Origin: Microvirga guangxiensis
GTDB taxonomy: Bacteria; Pseudomonadota; Alphaproteobacteria; Rhizobiales; Beijerinckiaceae
Direction: 5' to 3'
DNA length: 64,000 bases
Assembly (NCBI RefSeq): GCF_900102135.1
Contig: NZ_FMVJ01000007.1
Span: 62,001 to 126,000, forward strand
Shown one piece after another: positions 9,212 to 18,099 of the stretch (within the stretch, counting starts at the first letter, position 1; each line of letters opens with the position of its first letter). Below the pieces are notes generated by a model that ran no database searches, was not told where the DNA came from, and saw only the letters and a list, made by a program, of their open reading frames with translations. Both the position numbers and the translations under genes were made by a program.

Positions 9212-9529
9212 ATGGCGTGGGTTTATCTGACACTGGCAGGTCTATTGGAAATCGGTTGGGCCATTGGGCTCAAATATACCGAGGGCTTCACCCGGCTTAT
9301 GCCGTCGGTCCTGACAGCCATCAGCATGGTGGCGAGTGTCCTCCTCCTGGGACTTGCCCTCAAAACCCTTCCTGTCGGAACCGGATATGCCGTCTGGACC
9401 GGCATTGGAACCGTAGGCACGGCAATCCTCGGTATTGTTCTCTTCGGTGAGCCAGCCACCGCCCTACGCCTTGGCTGCATCGGACTGATCGTCGTCGGGA
9501 TCCTCGGTCTCAAGTTTGCAGCGACCTGA
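9212..9529 (+). CDS. sugE: SMR-family exporter, SugE/Gdx type
   Basis: This 105-residue inner-membrane protein has four predicted helices and belongs to the small multidrug resistance family. The essential helix-1 glutamate is in [12 protein letters not shown] (E13), and [20 protein letters not shown] is typical of the SugE/Gdx subgroup. Characterised Gdx members export guanidinium in exchange for protons as antiparallel dimers; other SugE proteins export quaternary ammonium compounds. A diguanylate cyclase gene starts 16 nt after its stop, suggesting one transcript. The 6-bp hairpin at 9185-9200 may regulate it. Confidence 0.92.
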   Translation: MAWVYLTLAGLLEIGWAIGLKYTEGFTRLMPSVLTAISMVASVLLLGLALKTLPVGTGYAVWTGIGTVGTAILGIVLFGEPATALRLGCIGLIVVGILGLKFAAT

Positions 9530-9544
9530 GGGAGAACCGCGCAG

Positions 9545-11035
9545 ATGGTTTTCTCCCCGAGCAAAACTTATTCCTCGTCGCGATGGCTCAAGATCTTCGT
9601 AGCATTGATCTGCCTGCTCATCCTCGGCCTCGAAGGCTGGAGAGACTGGACCGAGCGTGAGGATGAGTTCAGCCGGATCGAGAGCGAGATGCGCAATCTC
9701 GCCAAGTCGCTGACCCAGCATGCGGAGGATACGTTCAATCTGGCCGACGCCATCCTGGTCGATATCGTTGACAGGATCGAGCGGGAGGGAACTGAGGCCG
9801 ACCAGATGGTGGGGATGCAGACCTTCTTCTCCGAGCGTATTCAGACATTGCAGGCTCTGAAGACGCTGACAGTCTTCAGCGAGGACGGCTTCGTCCTGAG
9901 CAGCTCTCTGCCCGGCCATTCCAAGGTGAACGCCAAGGATCAGGCATTCTTCAAGCATCATGCCACCTCGCCGGACAGAAAATGGTTCTTTGGGCCGATG
10001 ATCCCGGATCCAATCGGGAGCGATAAGGTGCTGACCTTGTCCCGGCGTCTCAATAAGCCCGACGGCAGTTTCGGCGGTGTCGTGCAGATCAGCATTCCGC
10101 CCCGCTATTTCGCGAATTTCTTCAGCCGCATCGATGTGGGATCCGAAGGCTCCATCGTCATGCTCAGCACCATGGACGGCAGGATCTTGTCCCGCTCTCC
10201 TTATATCGATCAAGCCATCGGTTTCCGACCGGAAGGCTTCGGGTGGCTGCTGAGCGGAAGCCCTTATGGATCGCGTTCCTACGTCTCTCCGGTCGACGGC
10301 ATCTTGCGTCTTGCAGGCTATCAGCGAAATCACGTTTACCCGGTCGTTCTTCTGTCCGCCGTGGGCCAGGAAGAAGCCTTGAGAAGCTGGCTGCTGGAGT
10401 TTCAGATCCGCGCGCTGCGTGTTGCGGTTCTCATCGGCCTCATTATCGTACTGGGCTGGAGGCTTGCCAGGGAGCTGCTGCGCCGAGAACAGGCCGAAGC
10501 CGAACTTGCTGTGCTTGCAACAACGGATGGTCTCACAGGGCTGGCCAACCGCCGCACCTTCGACAGCCGGTTGGAAATCGAATGGCTCCGCGCCTCTCGC
10601 GACGCAACGCCTCTTTCGCTTCTCCTGATCGATGTCGACCAGTTCAAAGCCTATAACGATCTATACGGCCATCAGCAGGGCGATGAATGCCTGCGCAAAG
10701 TGTCGAAAGTCATTGCGGAAACGGTAAGCCGCCCTGGTGACTTCGTCGCCCGGTATGGCGGCGAGGAGATTGTGGTTCTCTTGCCGGGCTCGGAGGAGGC
10801 AGGAGCCGCGAATGTCGCCGAGATGATCCGCGCGCGTATCGAGGCACTTGCGTTGCCGCATGAGGCGAACCCTCCGACCTTCATCCTGACGATCAGCATC
10901 GGCAGCGTCACCCAATCGCCTGCCTTCGGGCGCTCTCACACGGGCCCTGCCGAATTGATCCACATGGCCGACAAAGCTCTCTACAAAGCCAAGCAAGGCG
11001 GTCGCAACCGCGTGGCGATCGCACAGGCCGCTTAG
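9545..11035 (+). CDS. CACHE-type sensor diguanylate cyclase (GGDEF)
   Basis: This 496-residue inner-membrane enzyme should make cyclic di-GMP from two GTP. A first membrane segment (~15-33) leads to a periplasmic dCACHE-like sensor (~35-290), then a second membrane segment (~295-318) and a cytoplasmic GGDEF domain (~335-495). The active-site motif is GGEEI, and an RPGD inhibitory site lies five residues upstream, so product inhibition is expected. DGLTGLANRR begins the catalytic domain. There is no EAL domain. The start has GAGGGAGAACCGCAG just upstream, and the gene follows sugE by 16 nt. The signal sensed is unknown. Confidence 0.92.
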   Translation: MVFSPSKTYSSSRWLKIFVALICLLILGLEGWRDWTEREDEFSRIESEMRNLAKSLTQHAEDTFNLADAILVDIVDRIEREGTEADQMVGMQTFFSERIQTLQALKTLTVFSEDGFVLSSSLPGHSKVNAKDQAFFKHHATSPDRKWFFGPMIPDPIGSDKVLTLSRRLNKPDGSFGGVVQISIPPRYFANFFSRIDVGSEGSIVMLSTMDGRILSRSPYIDQAIGFRPEGFGWLLSGSPYGSRSYVSPVDGILRLAGYQRNHVYPVVLLSAVGQEEALRSWLLEFQIRALRVAVLIGLIIVLGWRLARELLRREQAEAELAVLATTDGLTGLANRRTFDSRLEIEWLRASRDATPLSLLLIDVDQFKAYNDLYGHQQGDECLRKVSKVIAETVSRPGDFVARYGGEEIVVLLPGSEEAGAANVAEMIRARIEALALPHEANPPTFILTISIGSVTQSPAFGRSHTGPAELIHMADKALYKAKQGGRNRVAIAQAA

Positions 11036-11120
11036 TGCTTTGTACAGGAAGGAGTTTAACTCCTTAAGCCTGAAAGCTCATGCCAGAGAAAGAGAAATTG
11101 TTTTCTCGTAAGAAAAATAT

Positions 11121-11160
11121 GTACCTTAAGCGAGAGCGGATCTGCTCTCGCTTAAGGTAC
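11121..11160 (-). terminator. Terminator of the RTX-glycosidase gene
   Basis: A 17-bp perfect stem (GTACCTTAAGCGAGAGC and its complement) encloses a 6-nt loop, 11 nt past the minus-strand stop. On the minus strand it is followed by ATATTTTTCTT, giving a rho-independent terminator. A smaller AAGGAGT-TTA-ACTCCTT hairpin at 11049-11065 follows the diguanylate cyclase gene on the plus strand. Confidence 0.8.
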
Positions 11161-11170
11161 TCACGTCAGT

Positions 11171-13591
11171 TCAGATGATGAAGAAGCTGTCGTAGGCGAT
11201 CTTCTTGTTCTTGCCGATATTGGCGAACACAACCTGCCCACCTGCCTTGCTGCCGTTAGAATCGTACCACAAATCACCAGTCTTCTTGTTGTAGCCCACG
11301 AAATCGTTGGCGTCCTTCGCGTTCGCGCCGATGGTGAAGAAGCTCTTCTTGAGCGTACCAGCCTTTTTGAGGGCCTTGAAGACCTTGTTCTCCAAATGAA
11401 TTGTGTCGTCCCTATAGTTCCAGTCGGCAATCTTGTCCTTGTTGGCGCGACTGTTCAGGCTCGTATCGAACACGAACGTGTCCTTGCCCGTGCCGCCCCA
11501 CAGATGGTCATTGCCTTTACCGCCATACAGCTTGTCAGGGCCAGATGTTCCTACAAGCTTATCCTTGCGGGCGGTGCCTCGCACAATATCCACTTCATCG
11601 CGTACACTGATGATGAATGTCTCGCTGGTCACGCCGCCCAGACTGTCCGTCATGGTCACACGGACGTTATGCGAAGCCGCTTTCTCGAAGTCGAGCGCGC
11701 GTGCCACAACGAGCTGATTGTTCACGATCTTGAAGGTATCATCGCTGGCAATGCTGTACGTGATACCGACGCCATGGACATTGGTTGGGCTAAACGTGCC
11801 GACGACAGCGTCGATGGCCGCATTCTCACCAATCGAAAGCTCGCTAAGAGCGGGCGTGTAGATCAAATCATCATCAATGACTTGTCCGGTTGCGCTGCTC
11901 TCTTTCTCTTTGATCGCAGCGTTCGTCGAGTCCGTCAGAGTGATCGCGAAAGTCTGGTTGCCCTCCGCAATCTGATCCGCCTTGATTTTCACGGTGATGG
12001 TGGCCGTAGTCGAGTTGCCGCTGAACGTTACGGTGCCAGATGTCGTTTCAACATCGTCATCATCGATAGCGCTTAGCTCCCAGCGAGCCGTAGGGCTGCC
12101 ATCGGTGCTGCTACGGGTCACCGTGAAGGTAAACTCGGTCCAGCTGCCATGGCTGCCCTCGAGCTTGATGGCATCCTTTGCCTTAATGGAGAGTTCCGGG
12201 AGTGCGGCGACAACGACCTGCCGGTCGCTGAATTGGATATATTGAATGTTCTTCAATGTATCCGTTCCGTCGCGTGCCGCCTTGTCTGAAACCTGGTAAT
12301 CGCCGTTGGCGAGCTTTGTGATGCTGTAATCGGCCATCACGCCGGAGAACACGGCGGTGTTCGCGCCGGTTGCGCCGTCGAGCAGATCGTTGCCTGCGCC
12401 TCCATTGAGGGTGTCATTGCCGGCGCCGCCCCACAGCGCATCGTTTCCACCGTTGCCGTTCAACGTGTCGTTATGATAGCCGCCATCGATCCTGTTCGCC
12501 TCCGCCGTACCGTTCCAGGTGATGCCGGTCACGTGCTCCGGGCTCGAATAGCCTGCCTTGATGACGGCATCGGCTGGCTTGCCTTGCGTGGTGTAATCCG
12601 TCGGCGGAACATAGAGCGGATCCGTGGTGGTCTGATAGCTCCACAGCAATGCGCCATCGAGCCATTGGCCGCCGTAGTTCTGCATCACATGGAAGAGGGC
12701 TTCGTAAGCGAGTTGCTGCTCCTCCAGGTCCACGGGCTGGGTGTCGCGAAGCCAGCCGGGGCTCAGATTGGTGCCGTCATAGCTGGCATAGCCGATCTCG
12801 GTGAAGATGACCTTCTTGCCCCATTTCTCCGAGAGCTGCTTCCATGTGTCGACGACCGAGGTGGTGCCGTACACCTGTTGCGAGTTCCAGTTCACCGGCG
12901 GCTTGATCCAGGAATCGATCAGCTGGGTCAGCGTCGGATCGTAGGTACCGTCGGGGGCCATGCTGAAATAGGCATCGACGCCGATGTAGTCGAGCTTGTC
13001 CCAGAACTCGATGGCCAGCGCTTCATCATCCGTGGCGGCATAGGTGAGCTTGCCGGAATAGACGGCACGCACCGCATCGATGATCTCCTCCCACTTCTCC
13101 GTATAGGTCCGGCCGCTGGGGCAGACCTTGTCGGGGTCGGTCATGCTGCGCATCTCGGTGCCGATGCAGAACATGGCCGCGCCTGCTTCCTGCGCGACCT
13201 TGGCATATTCCACCATCATGGCTTTGTAGTTAGCGAACCACAGGTCAGGATCGGTGGGCTCGATCAGGGCGCGCCAGACGCGGTTGTCCGTTTCCACATG
13301 CGGCTTGACCACCACGTTCAAGCCCTTGGCGACAGCATCCATGATGCCTTGCCTCACTTGGGCGAAGGTATCGCTCTCGCTCATCCAGGGCGTCGTGGGA
13401 TTGAGGTTGAGCTTCATCTCGTTGCTGTACTGGTTCGACATGAAGAAGTTCGGAACCAGACTGATGGTGTTGGCGCCATTGGCCTTGATCAGATCCATGG
13501 CGGAAAGGCCGTCGGAGGATTGGAAATTGCCGCCCCAATAGGAGGGCAGGCTGATGCCTTCCCACGTGAAAATGGACTCGCCTGTCGTCAT
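11171..13591 (-). CDS. RTX protein with N-terminal GH113-like glycosidase domain
   Basis: The 806-residue protein starts with a TIM-barrel glycoside hydrolase domain (about 5-345) resembling family GH113. E146 in FCIGTEMRS and E265 in VIFTEIGYAS are the likely acid/base and nucleophile. GH113 enzymes characterised so far are beta-mannanases, but the substrate here is unproven. RTX nonapeptides follow (~370-405), then a FSD-type linker domain, a Calx-beta-like region (~468-570), a cadherin-like region (~575-675), a second short RTX block, and a ~95-residue C-terminal secretion module ending FFII. There is no Sec signal, consistent with type I export. I chose ATG 13591 (GGGGCATTTTCC upstream) over ATG 13618. 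Confidence 0.85.
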   Translation of the reverse strand: MTTGESIFTWEGISLPSYWGGNFQSSDGLSAMDLIKANGANTISLVPNFFMSNQYSNEMKLNLNPTTPWMSESDTFAQVRQGIMDAVAKGLNVVVKPHVETDNRVWRALIEPTDPDLWFANYKAMMVEYAKVAQEAGAAMFCIGTEMRSMTDPDKVCPSGRTYTEKWEEIIDAVRAVYSGKLTYAATDDEALAIEFWDKLDYIGVDAYFSMAPDGTYDPTLTQLIDSWIKPPVNWNSQQVYGTTSVVDTWKQLSEKWGKKVIFTEIGYASYDGTNLSPGWLRDTQPVDLEEQQLAYEALFHVMQNYGGQWLDGALLWSYQTTTDPLYVPPTDYTTQGKPADAVIKAGYSSPEHVTGITWNGTAEANRIDGGYHNDTLNGNGGNDALWGGAGNDTLNGGAGNDLLDGATGANTAVFSGVMADYSITKLANGDYQVSDKAARDGTDTLKNIQYIQFSDRQVVVAALPELSIKAKDAIKLEGSHGSWTEFTFTVTRSSTDGSPTARWELSAIDDDDVETTSGTVTFSGNSTTATITVKIKADQIAEGNQTFAITLTDSTNAAIKEKESSATGQVIDDDLIYTPALSELSIGENAAIDAVVGTFSPTNVHGVGITYSIASDDTFKIVNNQLVVARALDFEKAASHNVRVTMTDSLGGVTSETFIISVRDEVDIVRGTARKDKLVGTSGPDKLYGGKGNDHLWGGTGKDTFVFDTSLNSRANKDKIADWNYRDDTIHLENKVFKALKKAGTLKKSFFTIGANAKDANDFVGYNKKTGDLWYDSNGSKAGGQVVFANIGKNKKIAYDSFFII

Positions 13592-13660
13592 GGAAAATGC
13601 CCCAGTATCGTGAATCATTACGTTATTATGTTATAATCGTAGCCACGCCTTCTCTCTGGT
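13592..13660 (-). promoter_or_regulatory. AT-rich promoter region of the RTX-glycosidase
   Basis: Bases 13615-13641 are AT-rich (CATTACGTTATTATGTTATA on the plus strand) against a GC-rich background. The 8-mer ATTACGTT at 13617-13624 also occurs inside the 16-nt palindrome upstream of the third RTX gene (19714-19729), suggesting a shared regulator. Confidence 0.4.
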
Positions 13661-13702
13661 TCAAGTCTCGCGACGCCGCAGGTCTGTCGAAGTGACATGA
13701 AA

Positions 13703-13730
13703 AAGCCCCTGAAGATGACTTCAGGGGCTT
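13703..13730 (-). terminator. Terminator of ilvD
   Basis: A 12-bp perfect stem (AAGCCCCTGAAG / CTTCAGGGGCTT) with a 4-nt loop lies 26 nt past the ilvD stop. On the minus strand it runs into TTTTT, a standard rho-independent terminator. Confidence 0.85.
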
Positions 13731-13755
13731 CGAAGAAACAGAACGAATAAAGAGA

Positions 13756-15585
13756 TCAGATCTGCCGGACAGCGCCCTTGGCGGCGCTGGTGGCGAGCAT
13801 CGCATAGGCCTTGAGAGCCGCAGATACCTTGCGCTTGCGCGGCTGAGCAGGGTGCCAGCCCTTGGCATTCTGCTCCTCACGCCGGCGCTCCAGCTCGGCA
13901 TCGTCGACAGCGAGATGGATCTTGCGGTTCGGAATGTCGATCTCGATCCGGTCGCCGTCGCGCACGAGGCCGATGGTGCCGCCTTCGGCCGCTTCCGGCG
14001 ATGCGTGACCGATGGACAGGCCCGAGGTGCCACCGGAGAAGCGGCCATCCGTGATCAGGGCACAGGCTTTGCCGAGGCCCTTCGACTTCAGGTAGCTGGT
14101 GGGATAGAGCATCTCCTGCATGCCGGGCCCGCCGCGCGGACCTTCGTAGCGGATGACGACCACGTCGCCGGCTTTCACCTTGCCGTTGAGGATGCCGCTC
14201 ACCGCATCGTCCTGGCTCTCGAAAACGATGGCCGGGCCGGAGAAGACGAGGATGCTTTCGTCGACGCCCGCCGTCTTCACGATGCAGCCGTCGAGGGCGA
14301 GGTTGCCGGAGAGCACGGCGAGGCCGCCGTCCTTCGAGAAGGCGTGATCCTTGTCGCGGATGACACCGCCAGCGCGGTCCGTGTCCACGCTGTCATAACG
14401 GCTTTCCTGGCTGAACGCGGTCTGCGTCGGCACGCCGCCGGGCGCGGCGCTGAAGAACTCGTGCACCGAATGGCTGTTGGTGCGGCGCACGTCCCAGCGG
14501 TCGAGGGCTGCCTTCATGCTTTCCGAATGAACCGTCGGCACGGAGGTGTCGAGGAGGCCTGCGCGGTCGAGTTCGCCCAGAATGCCCATGATGCCGCCAG
14601 CGCGGTGCACGTCTTCCATGTGCACGTTCGCCACGGCAGGCGCGACCTTGCACAGCACCGGCACGCGGCGCGACAGGCGGTCGATGTCGTCCATGGTGAA
14701 GTTGACTTCCGCCTCGTAGGCGGCGGCCAGCAGGTGCAGCACCGTGTTGCTCGAGCCGCCCATGGCGATGTCCAGCGTCATGGCGTTCTCGAAGGCGGCG
14801 AAATTCGCAATCGAGCGCGGCAGCACGTTCACGTCGTCCTGCTCGTAGTAGCGGCGGGCCAGGTCGACGATCAGGTGGCCGGCTTCCACGAAGAGGCGCT
14901 TGCGGTCGGCGTGGGTCGCCAGCGTCGAGCCGTTGCCCGGCAGCGAGAGGCCGAGCGCCTCGGTGAGGCAGTTCATGGAATTGGCGGTGAACATGCCCGA
15001 GCACGAGCCGCAGGTGGGGCAGGCGGAGCGTTCGATGACTTTGATGTCCTCATCCGCCACGTTTTCGTCGGCAGCGGCCACCATGGCGTCCACGAGATCG
15101 AGCTTCTTGGTCACGCCGTTGAGCACGACCTTGCCTGCTTCCATGGGACCGCCGGACACGAAGACCGTCGGGATGTTGAGGCGCAAGGAGGCCATCAGCA
15201 TGCCGGGGGTGATCTTGTCGCAGTTGGAGATGCAGACCATGGCGTCGGCACAATGGGCATTGACCATGTATTCTACGGAATCGGCGATCAGCTCCCGCGA
15301 GGGCAGGGAGTAGAGCATGCCGTCATGGCCCATGGCGATGCCGTCATCCACCGCGATGGTGTTGAATTCCTTGGCGACGCCGCCCGCCTTCTCGATTTCC
15401 CGGGCGACCAGCTGGCCGAGGTCCTTCAGGTGGACGTGGCCCGGCACGAACTGGGTGAAGGAGTTGACCACGGCAATGATCGGCTTGCCGAAGTCGGAAT
15501 CCTTCATGCCCGTGGCCCTCCAGAGGCCGCGAGCGCCCGCCATGTTGCGGCCGTGGGTGGTGGTGCGAGAGCGATAGGCTGGCAT
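13756..15585 (-). CDS. ilvD: Dihydroxy-acid dehydratase
   Basis: The 609-residue enzyme dehydrates 2,3-dihydroxy-isovalerate and -methylvalerate to the 2-keto acids that lead to valine, leucine and isoleucine. Iron-sulfur ligands appear in [11 protein letters not shown] (C122) and [12 protein letters not shown] (C189, C192, C195), and the C-terminal [14 protein letters not shown] motif is intact. Length fits the long bacterial form. It is a single-gene unit with its own terminator at 13703-13730. A 215-bp divergent spacer separates it from the small gene at 15801; I see no leader-peptide attenuator there. Confidence 0.97.
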   Translation of the reverse strand: MPAYRSRTTTHGRNMAGARGLWRATGMKDSDFGKPIIAVVNSFTQFVPGHVHLKDLGQLVAREIEKAGGVAKEFNTIAVDDGIAMGHDGMLYSLPSRELIADSVEYMVNAHCADAMVCISNCDKITPGMLMASLRLNIPTVFVSGGPMEAGKVVLNGVTKKLDLVDAMVAAADENVADEDIKVIERSACPTCGSCSGMFTANSMNCLTEALGLSLPGNGSTLATHADRKRLFVEAGHLIVDLARRYYEQDDVNVLPRSIANFAAFENAMTLDIAMGGSSNTVLHLLAAAYEAEVNFTMDDIDRLSRRVPVLCKVAPAVANVHMEDVHRAGGIMGILGELDRAGLLDTSVPTVHSESMKAALDRWDVRRTNSHSVHEFFSAAPGGVPTQTAFSQESRYDSVDTDRAGGVIRDKDHAFSKDGGLAVLSGNLALDGCIVKTAGVDESILVFSGPAIVFESQDDAVSGILNGKVKAGDVVVIRYEGPRGGPGMQEMLYPTSYLKSKGLGKACALITDGRFSGGTSGLSIGHASPEAAEGGTIGLVRDGDRIEIDIPNRKIHLAVDDAELERRREEQNAKGWHPAQPRKRKVSAALKAYAMLATSAAKGAVRQI

Positions 15586-15800
15586 CGGTTTATCCCGGTC
15601 TTCAAAAGTCTAAGCGTGCCTTGTTCGGCCGAAATCAAGCGACATGCAAGCGCTTTTGCTGCCGCCTTTAGGCGCAGAATGCATCCCAGGCCGGCGTTTT
15701 CGCGCAATTTTATTATCGCTCAGCTTGGAAATTCGCCTGATCCGAACCGGCCAAGCCCCCTCTGCGTTGGTCCCGCAACGCAGCCAGAAAGGGCGAAATC

Positions 15801-16046
15801 ATGGTGCCGGATACCGATTGGGATGCCACAGCCCACCTCCAATTCGAGCCGATGGCCACACCGAAGGGCAGCACGCCGCCCCACGGCAGCGACGTGATCG
15901 AGTTTTCAACTCTCCGGGAGGCCGTCCACTGGGCTATGAACAACGAGGCGCCAGCCGGCATGCATGCGGTAATCCGGACTGCATCCGGCGAGGTGATCGA
16001 GCCGAGCCATCTGGAAGAGCTCTGGGCGAGCTTGCAGGGGCCTTAA
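15801..16046 (+). CDS. Small acidic protein of unknown function
   Basis: The product has 81 residues, is acidic and has no signal or membrane segment. I do not recognise a named family. The core VIEFSTLREAVHWAMNN resembles small alphaproteobacterial proteins with a helix followed by a beta strand (MHAVIRTASGEVIEP). The ATG follows AGAAAGGGCGAAATC, a reasonable ribosome-binding site. Its stop codon overlaps, tail to tail, the stop of the membrane protein on the other strand by 4 nt. Confidence 0.65.
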   Translation: MVPDTDWDATAHLQFEPMATPKGSTPPHGSDVIEFSTLREAVHWAMNNEAPAGMHAVIRTASGEVIEPSHLEELWASLQGP

Positions 16047-16522
16047 ATCCAGCCGAGGCTCAACGCCCCGACGGCGAGATAGCGGCCGGTCTTGGCCAGG
16101 GCCACGAGCAGGATGAAAATCGGCAAAGGCTCCCGCATCACGCCCGCGACGATCGTGAGAGGGTCGCCGATGATCGGAACCCAGCTGAGCAGGAGCGTCC
16201 ATCGTCCATAGCGGTGATACCACTTCTCTGCCTTCATCATCTGCTCGCGCTTCACCGGAAACCAGCGGCGGCCCTCGAAGCGGCTGAAGAAGCGCCCAAT
16301 GAACCAGTTCACGACGGAGCCGAGAATATTGCCGACGCTCGCCACGAGAATGAGCAGCCACCAAGTGTAATGCTCGGCCACGAGCATGCCGAACAGCACC
16401 GCCTCCGATTGAAACGGGAAGATGGTGGCGGACAGGAATGCCGCTGCGAAAAGAGCGCTGTATTCGGCAAAGTGCTGCATGAGATCCGTCATCACGCCGT
16501 AGTGGGCCACCGGCCTTAACAC
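16043..16522 (-). CDS. YqaA-type DedA-family membrane protein
   Basis: This 159-residue inner-membrane protein resembles YqaA of the DedA/SNARE-associated superfamily. About four to five hydrophobic segments are visible, including EYSALFAAAFLSATIFPFQS and the WWLLILVASVGNILGSVVNW helix with its Gly-Asn pattern. WHRYGRW-like sequence (YHRYGRWTLLLSWVPIIGDP) is the family signature. DedA proteins are lipid flippases or membrane-homeostasis factors; YqaA itself is poorly characterised. The GTG at 16522 has GGGGAAG close upstream; ATG 16492 is the alternative. It converges with the small gene at 15801. Confidence 0.8.
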   Translation of the reverse strand: MLRPVAHYGVMTDLMQHFAEYSALFAAAFLSATIFPFQSEAVLFGMLVAEHYTWWLLILVASVGNILGSVVNWFIGRFFSRFEGRRWFPVKREQMMKAEKWYHRYGRWTLLLSWVPIIGDPLTIVAGVMREPLPIFILLVALAKTGRYLAVGALSLGWI

Positions 16523-16659
16523 GCTTCCCCAGGCTTCCCAAACGTGGCTTTGGCGCTGAAGGCTGTGCTCCAGCTTGCGCGGCTGAGTGAAAGTGCATTA
16601 CCAACGGGCCGCGTCCGGCACAGGCCGGCTTTTTGCGGAATCTCTTCAGGATAGGGCTC

Positions 16660-17838
16660 TTGGAACAGTTCGACGTTGTGGTGATCGGCGCCGGCGCCGC
16701 AGGCATGATGTGCGCGGCAGAGGCCGGAAAGCGCGGCCGCTCCGTGCTGATCGTCGACCATGCCGACAAGCCCGGCGAGAAGATCCGCATCTCCGGGGGA
16801 GGGCGGTGCAACTTCACCAACCTTCATGCCGCGCCCGCCAACTACATTTCCCAGAACCCGAGCTTCTGCATCTCGGCCCTTCGGCGCTATACGCAGCGGG
16901 ATTTCATCGCTCTCGTGGAGCGCTACGGCATCGCTTACCATGAGAAAACGCTTGGCCAGCTGTTCTGCGACGGCTCGTCACGACAGATCGTCGATCTGCT
17001 CCTCAATGAGATGAAGCAGGCAGGCGCCGAGCTGCGCCTCAGGACCTCCGTCACGCAGGTGGAGAAGAACGAAGACGGTTTCCGTCTCGCGCTTTCGAGC
17101 GATGCCGTTCAATGTCGCTCGCTCGTGGTGGCAACGGGCGGCAAATCCATCCCGAAGATGGGCGCCACCGGTTTCGGCTACGATCTCGCCCAGCAATTCG
17201 GGCTGAACGTGGTCGAGACGCGGCCCGCCCTCGTTCCGCTCACGCTGGAACCTGTGATGCTGGACCGGCTGACGCCCCTCGCCGGAGTCTCCGTCGATGC
17301 GGTCGTTGCATGCGGCAAGACGAAATTCGCCGAGGCCATGCTGTTCACACATCGCGGCTTGAGCGGCCCGTCCATCCTTCAGATATCGTCTTACTGGCGC
17401 GAGGGCGCGGAGATTGCCGTGTCCATGCTGCCGGGCGTGAACCTGTTCGAGGAGTTGCGCGCGGCGCGTGCGCAAAACGGCAGGCAGGCGTTGCAGACGG
17501 CACTGTCCGCGTTTCTTCCCAAACGGCTCGCGCAACTGGTCGCTGAGACGGAAAAGGGCCCTGCAAACCTCGCCGATTATTCCGACAAGCACCTGCGGCG
17601 CATCGACGAGGCCGTCAACCAATGGCGCTTCAAGCCGGCGGGATCGGAGGGCTACCGCACCGCGGAAGTAACCCTCGGCGGCGTCGACACGCGCGAGCTC
17701 GACTCGAAGACGATGGAGGTCAAGTCCGTTCCCGGGCTCTACATGATCGGCGAGGTGGTGGACGTGACCGGCTGGCTCGGCGGCTACAATTTCCAATGGG
17801 CCTGGTCATCCGGCTGGTGCGCGGGGCAGGCGGTTTGA
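16660..17838 (+). CDS. HI0933/YhiN-family flavoprotein (NAD(P)/FAD-dependent)
   Basis: The protein has about 392 residues. It opens with the FAD-binding Rossmann motif VVVIGAGAAGMMCA and the second FAD signature ISGGGRCNFTN, both diagnostic for the HI0933/BaiN-like oxidoreductases. The C-terminal GEVVDVTGWLGGYNFQWAW is also conserved in this family. The substrate is not known; a related enzyme (BaiN) acts on bile acids but that does not transfer here. I chose TTG 16660 because AGGATAGGG precedes it; TTG 16633 is possible. A 9-bp hairpin (17833-17854) overlaps the stop codon. Confidence 0.88.
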   Translation: MEQFDVVVIGAGAAGMMCAAEAGKRGRSVLIVDHADKPGEKIRISGGGRCNFTNLHAAPANYISQNPSFCISALRRYTQRDFIALVERYGIAYHEKTLGQLFCDGSSRQIVDLLLNEMKQAGAELRLRTSVTQVEKNEDGFRLALSSDAVQCRSLVVATGGKSIPKMGATGFGYDLAQQFGLNVVETRPALVPLTLEPVMLDRLTPLAGVSVDAVVACGKTKFAEAMLFTHRGLSGPSILQISSYWREGAEIAVSMLPGVNLFEELRAARAQNGRQALQTALSAFLPKRLAQLVAETEKGPANLADYSDKHLRRIDEAVNQWRFKPAGSEGYRTAEVTLGGVDTRELDSKTMEVKSVPGLYMIGEVVDVTGWLGGYNFQWAWSSGWCAGQAV

Positions 17839-17854
17839 GCGAGGGCGCTCAAAC
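17833..17854 (+). terminator. Hairpin overlapping the flavoprotein stop codon
   Basis: GTTTGAGCG-AGGG-CGCTCAAAC is a perfect 9-bp stem that includes the TGA stop. There is no U-run after it. The main terminator for this gene is probably the stronger stem at 18053-18077. Confidence 0.4.
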
Positions 17855-18052
17855 GCATTCCTGGATGGTAATCCTTCATGCATACGAACCAACCTGCATA
17901 TATGTAGAGAGAACGTCGGTGCTCCCGATGTCAAACCGAAGGCGGACTTGAAGTAGACTAGCGGCATTTTCCCGCTCGGTGCTGCCTACACCCGCGAGGC
18001 GGCGGCATGCGTGCAGCCGCCTGCGCGCCAATGTCGGAAATGATGCGAAAAA

Positions 18053-18077
18053 GTTCCGACGCCACCGGCGTCGGAAC
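18053..18077. terminator. Bidirectional rho-independent terminator
   Basis: GTTCCGACGCC-ACC-GGCGTCGGAAC is an 11-bp perfect stem. It is followed by TTTCTTTTTT on the plus strand and by TTTTT on the minus strand, so it can stop both the flavoprotein transcript and the convergent RTX transcript. Confidence 0.9.
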
Positions 18078-18099
18078 TTTCTTTTTTCAGACGATAGGC

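Noticed and set aside
15586..15800. A leader-peptide attenuator upstream of ilvD
   Set aside because: No short frame rich in Leu/Val/Ile codons with alternative hairpins was found.
13852..15897. A 681-codon open frame antisense to ilvD
   Set aside because: It is a reverse-strand shadow of a GC-rich gene; its product is His/Val/Arg-rich without any domain, while ilvD on the other strand is certain.
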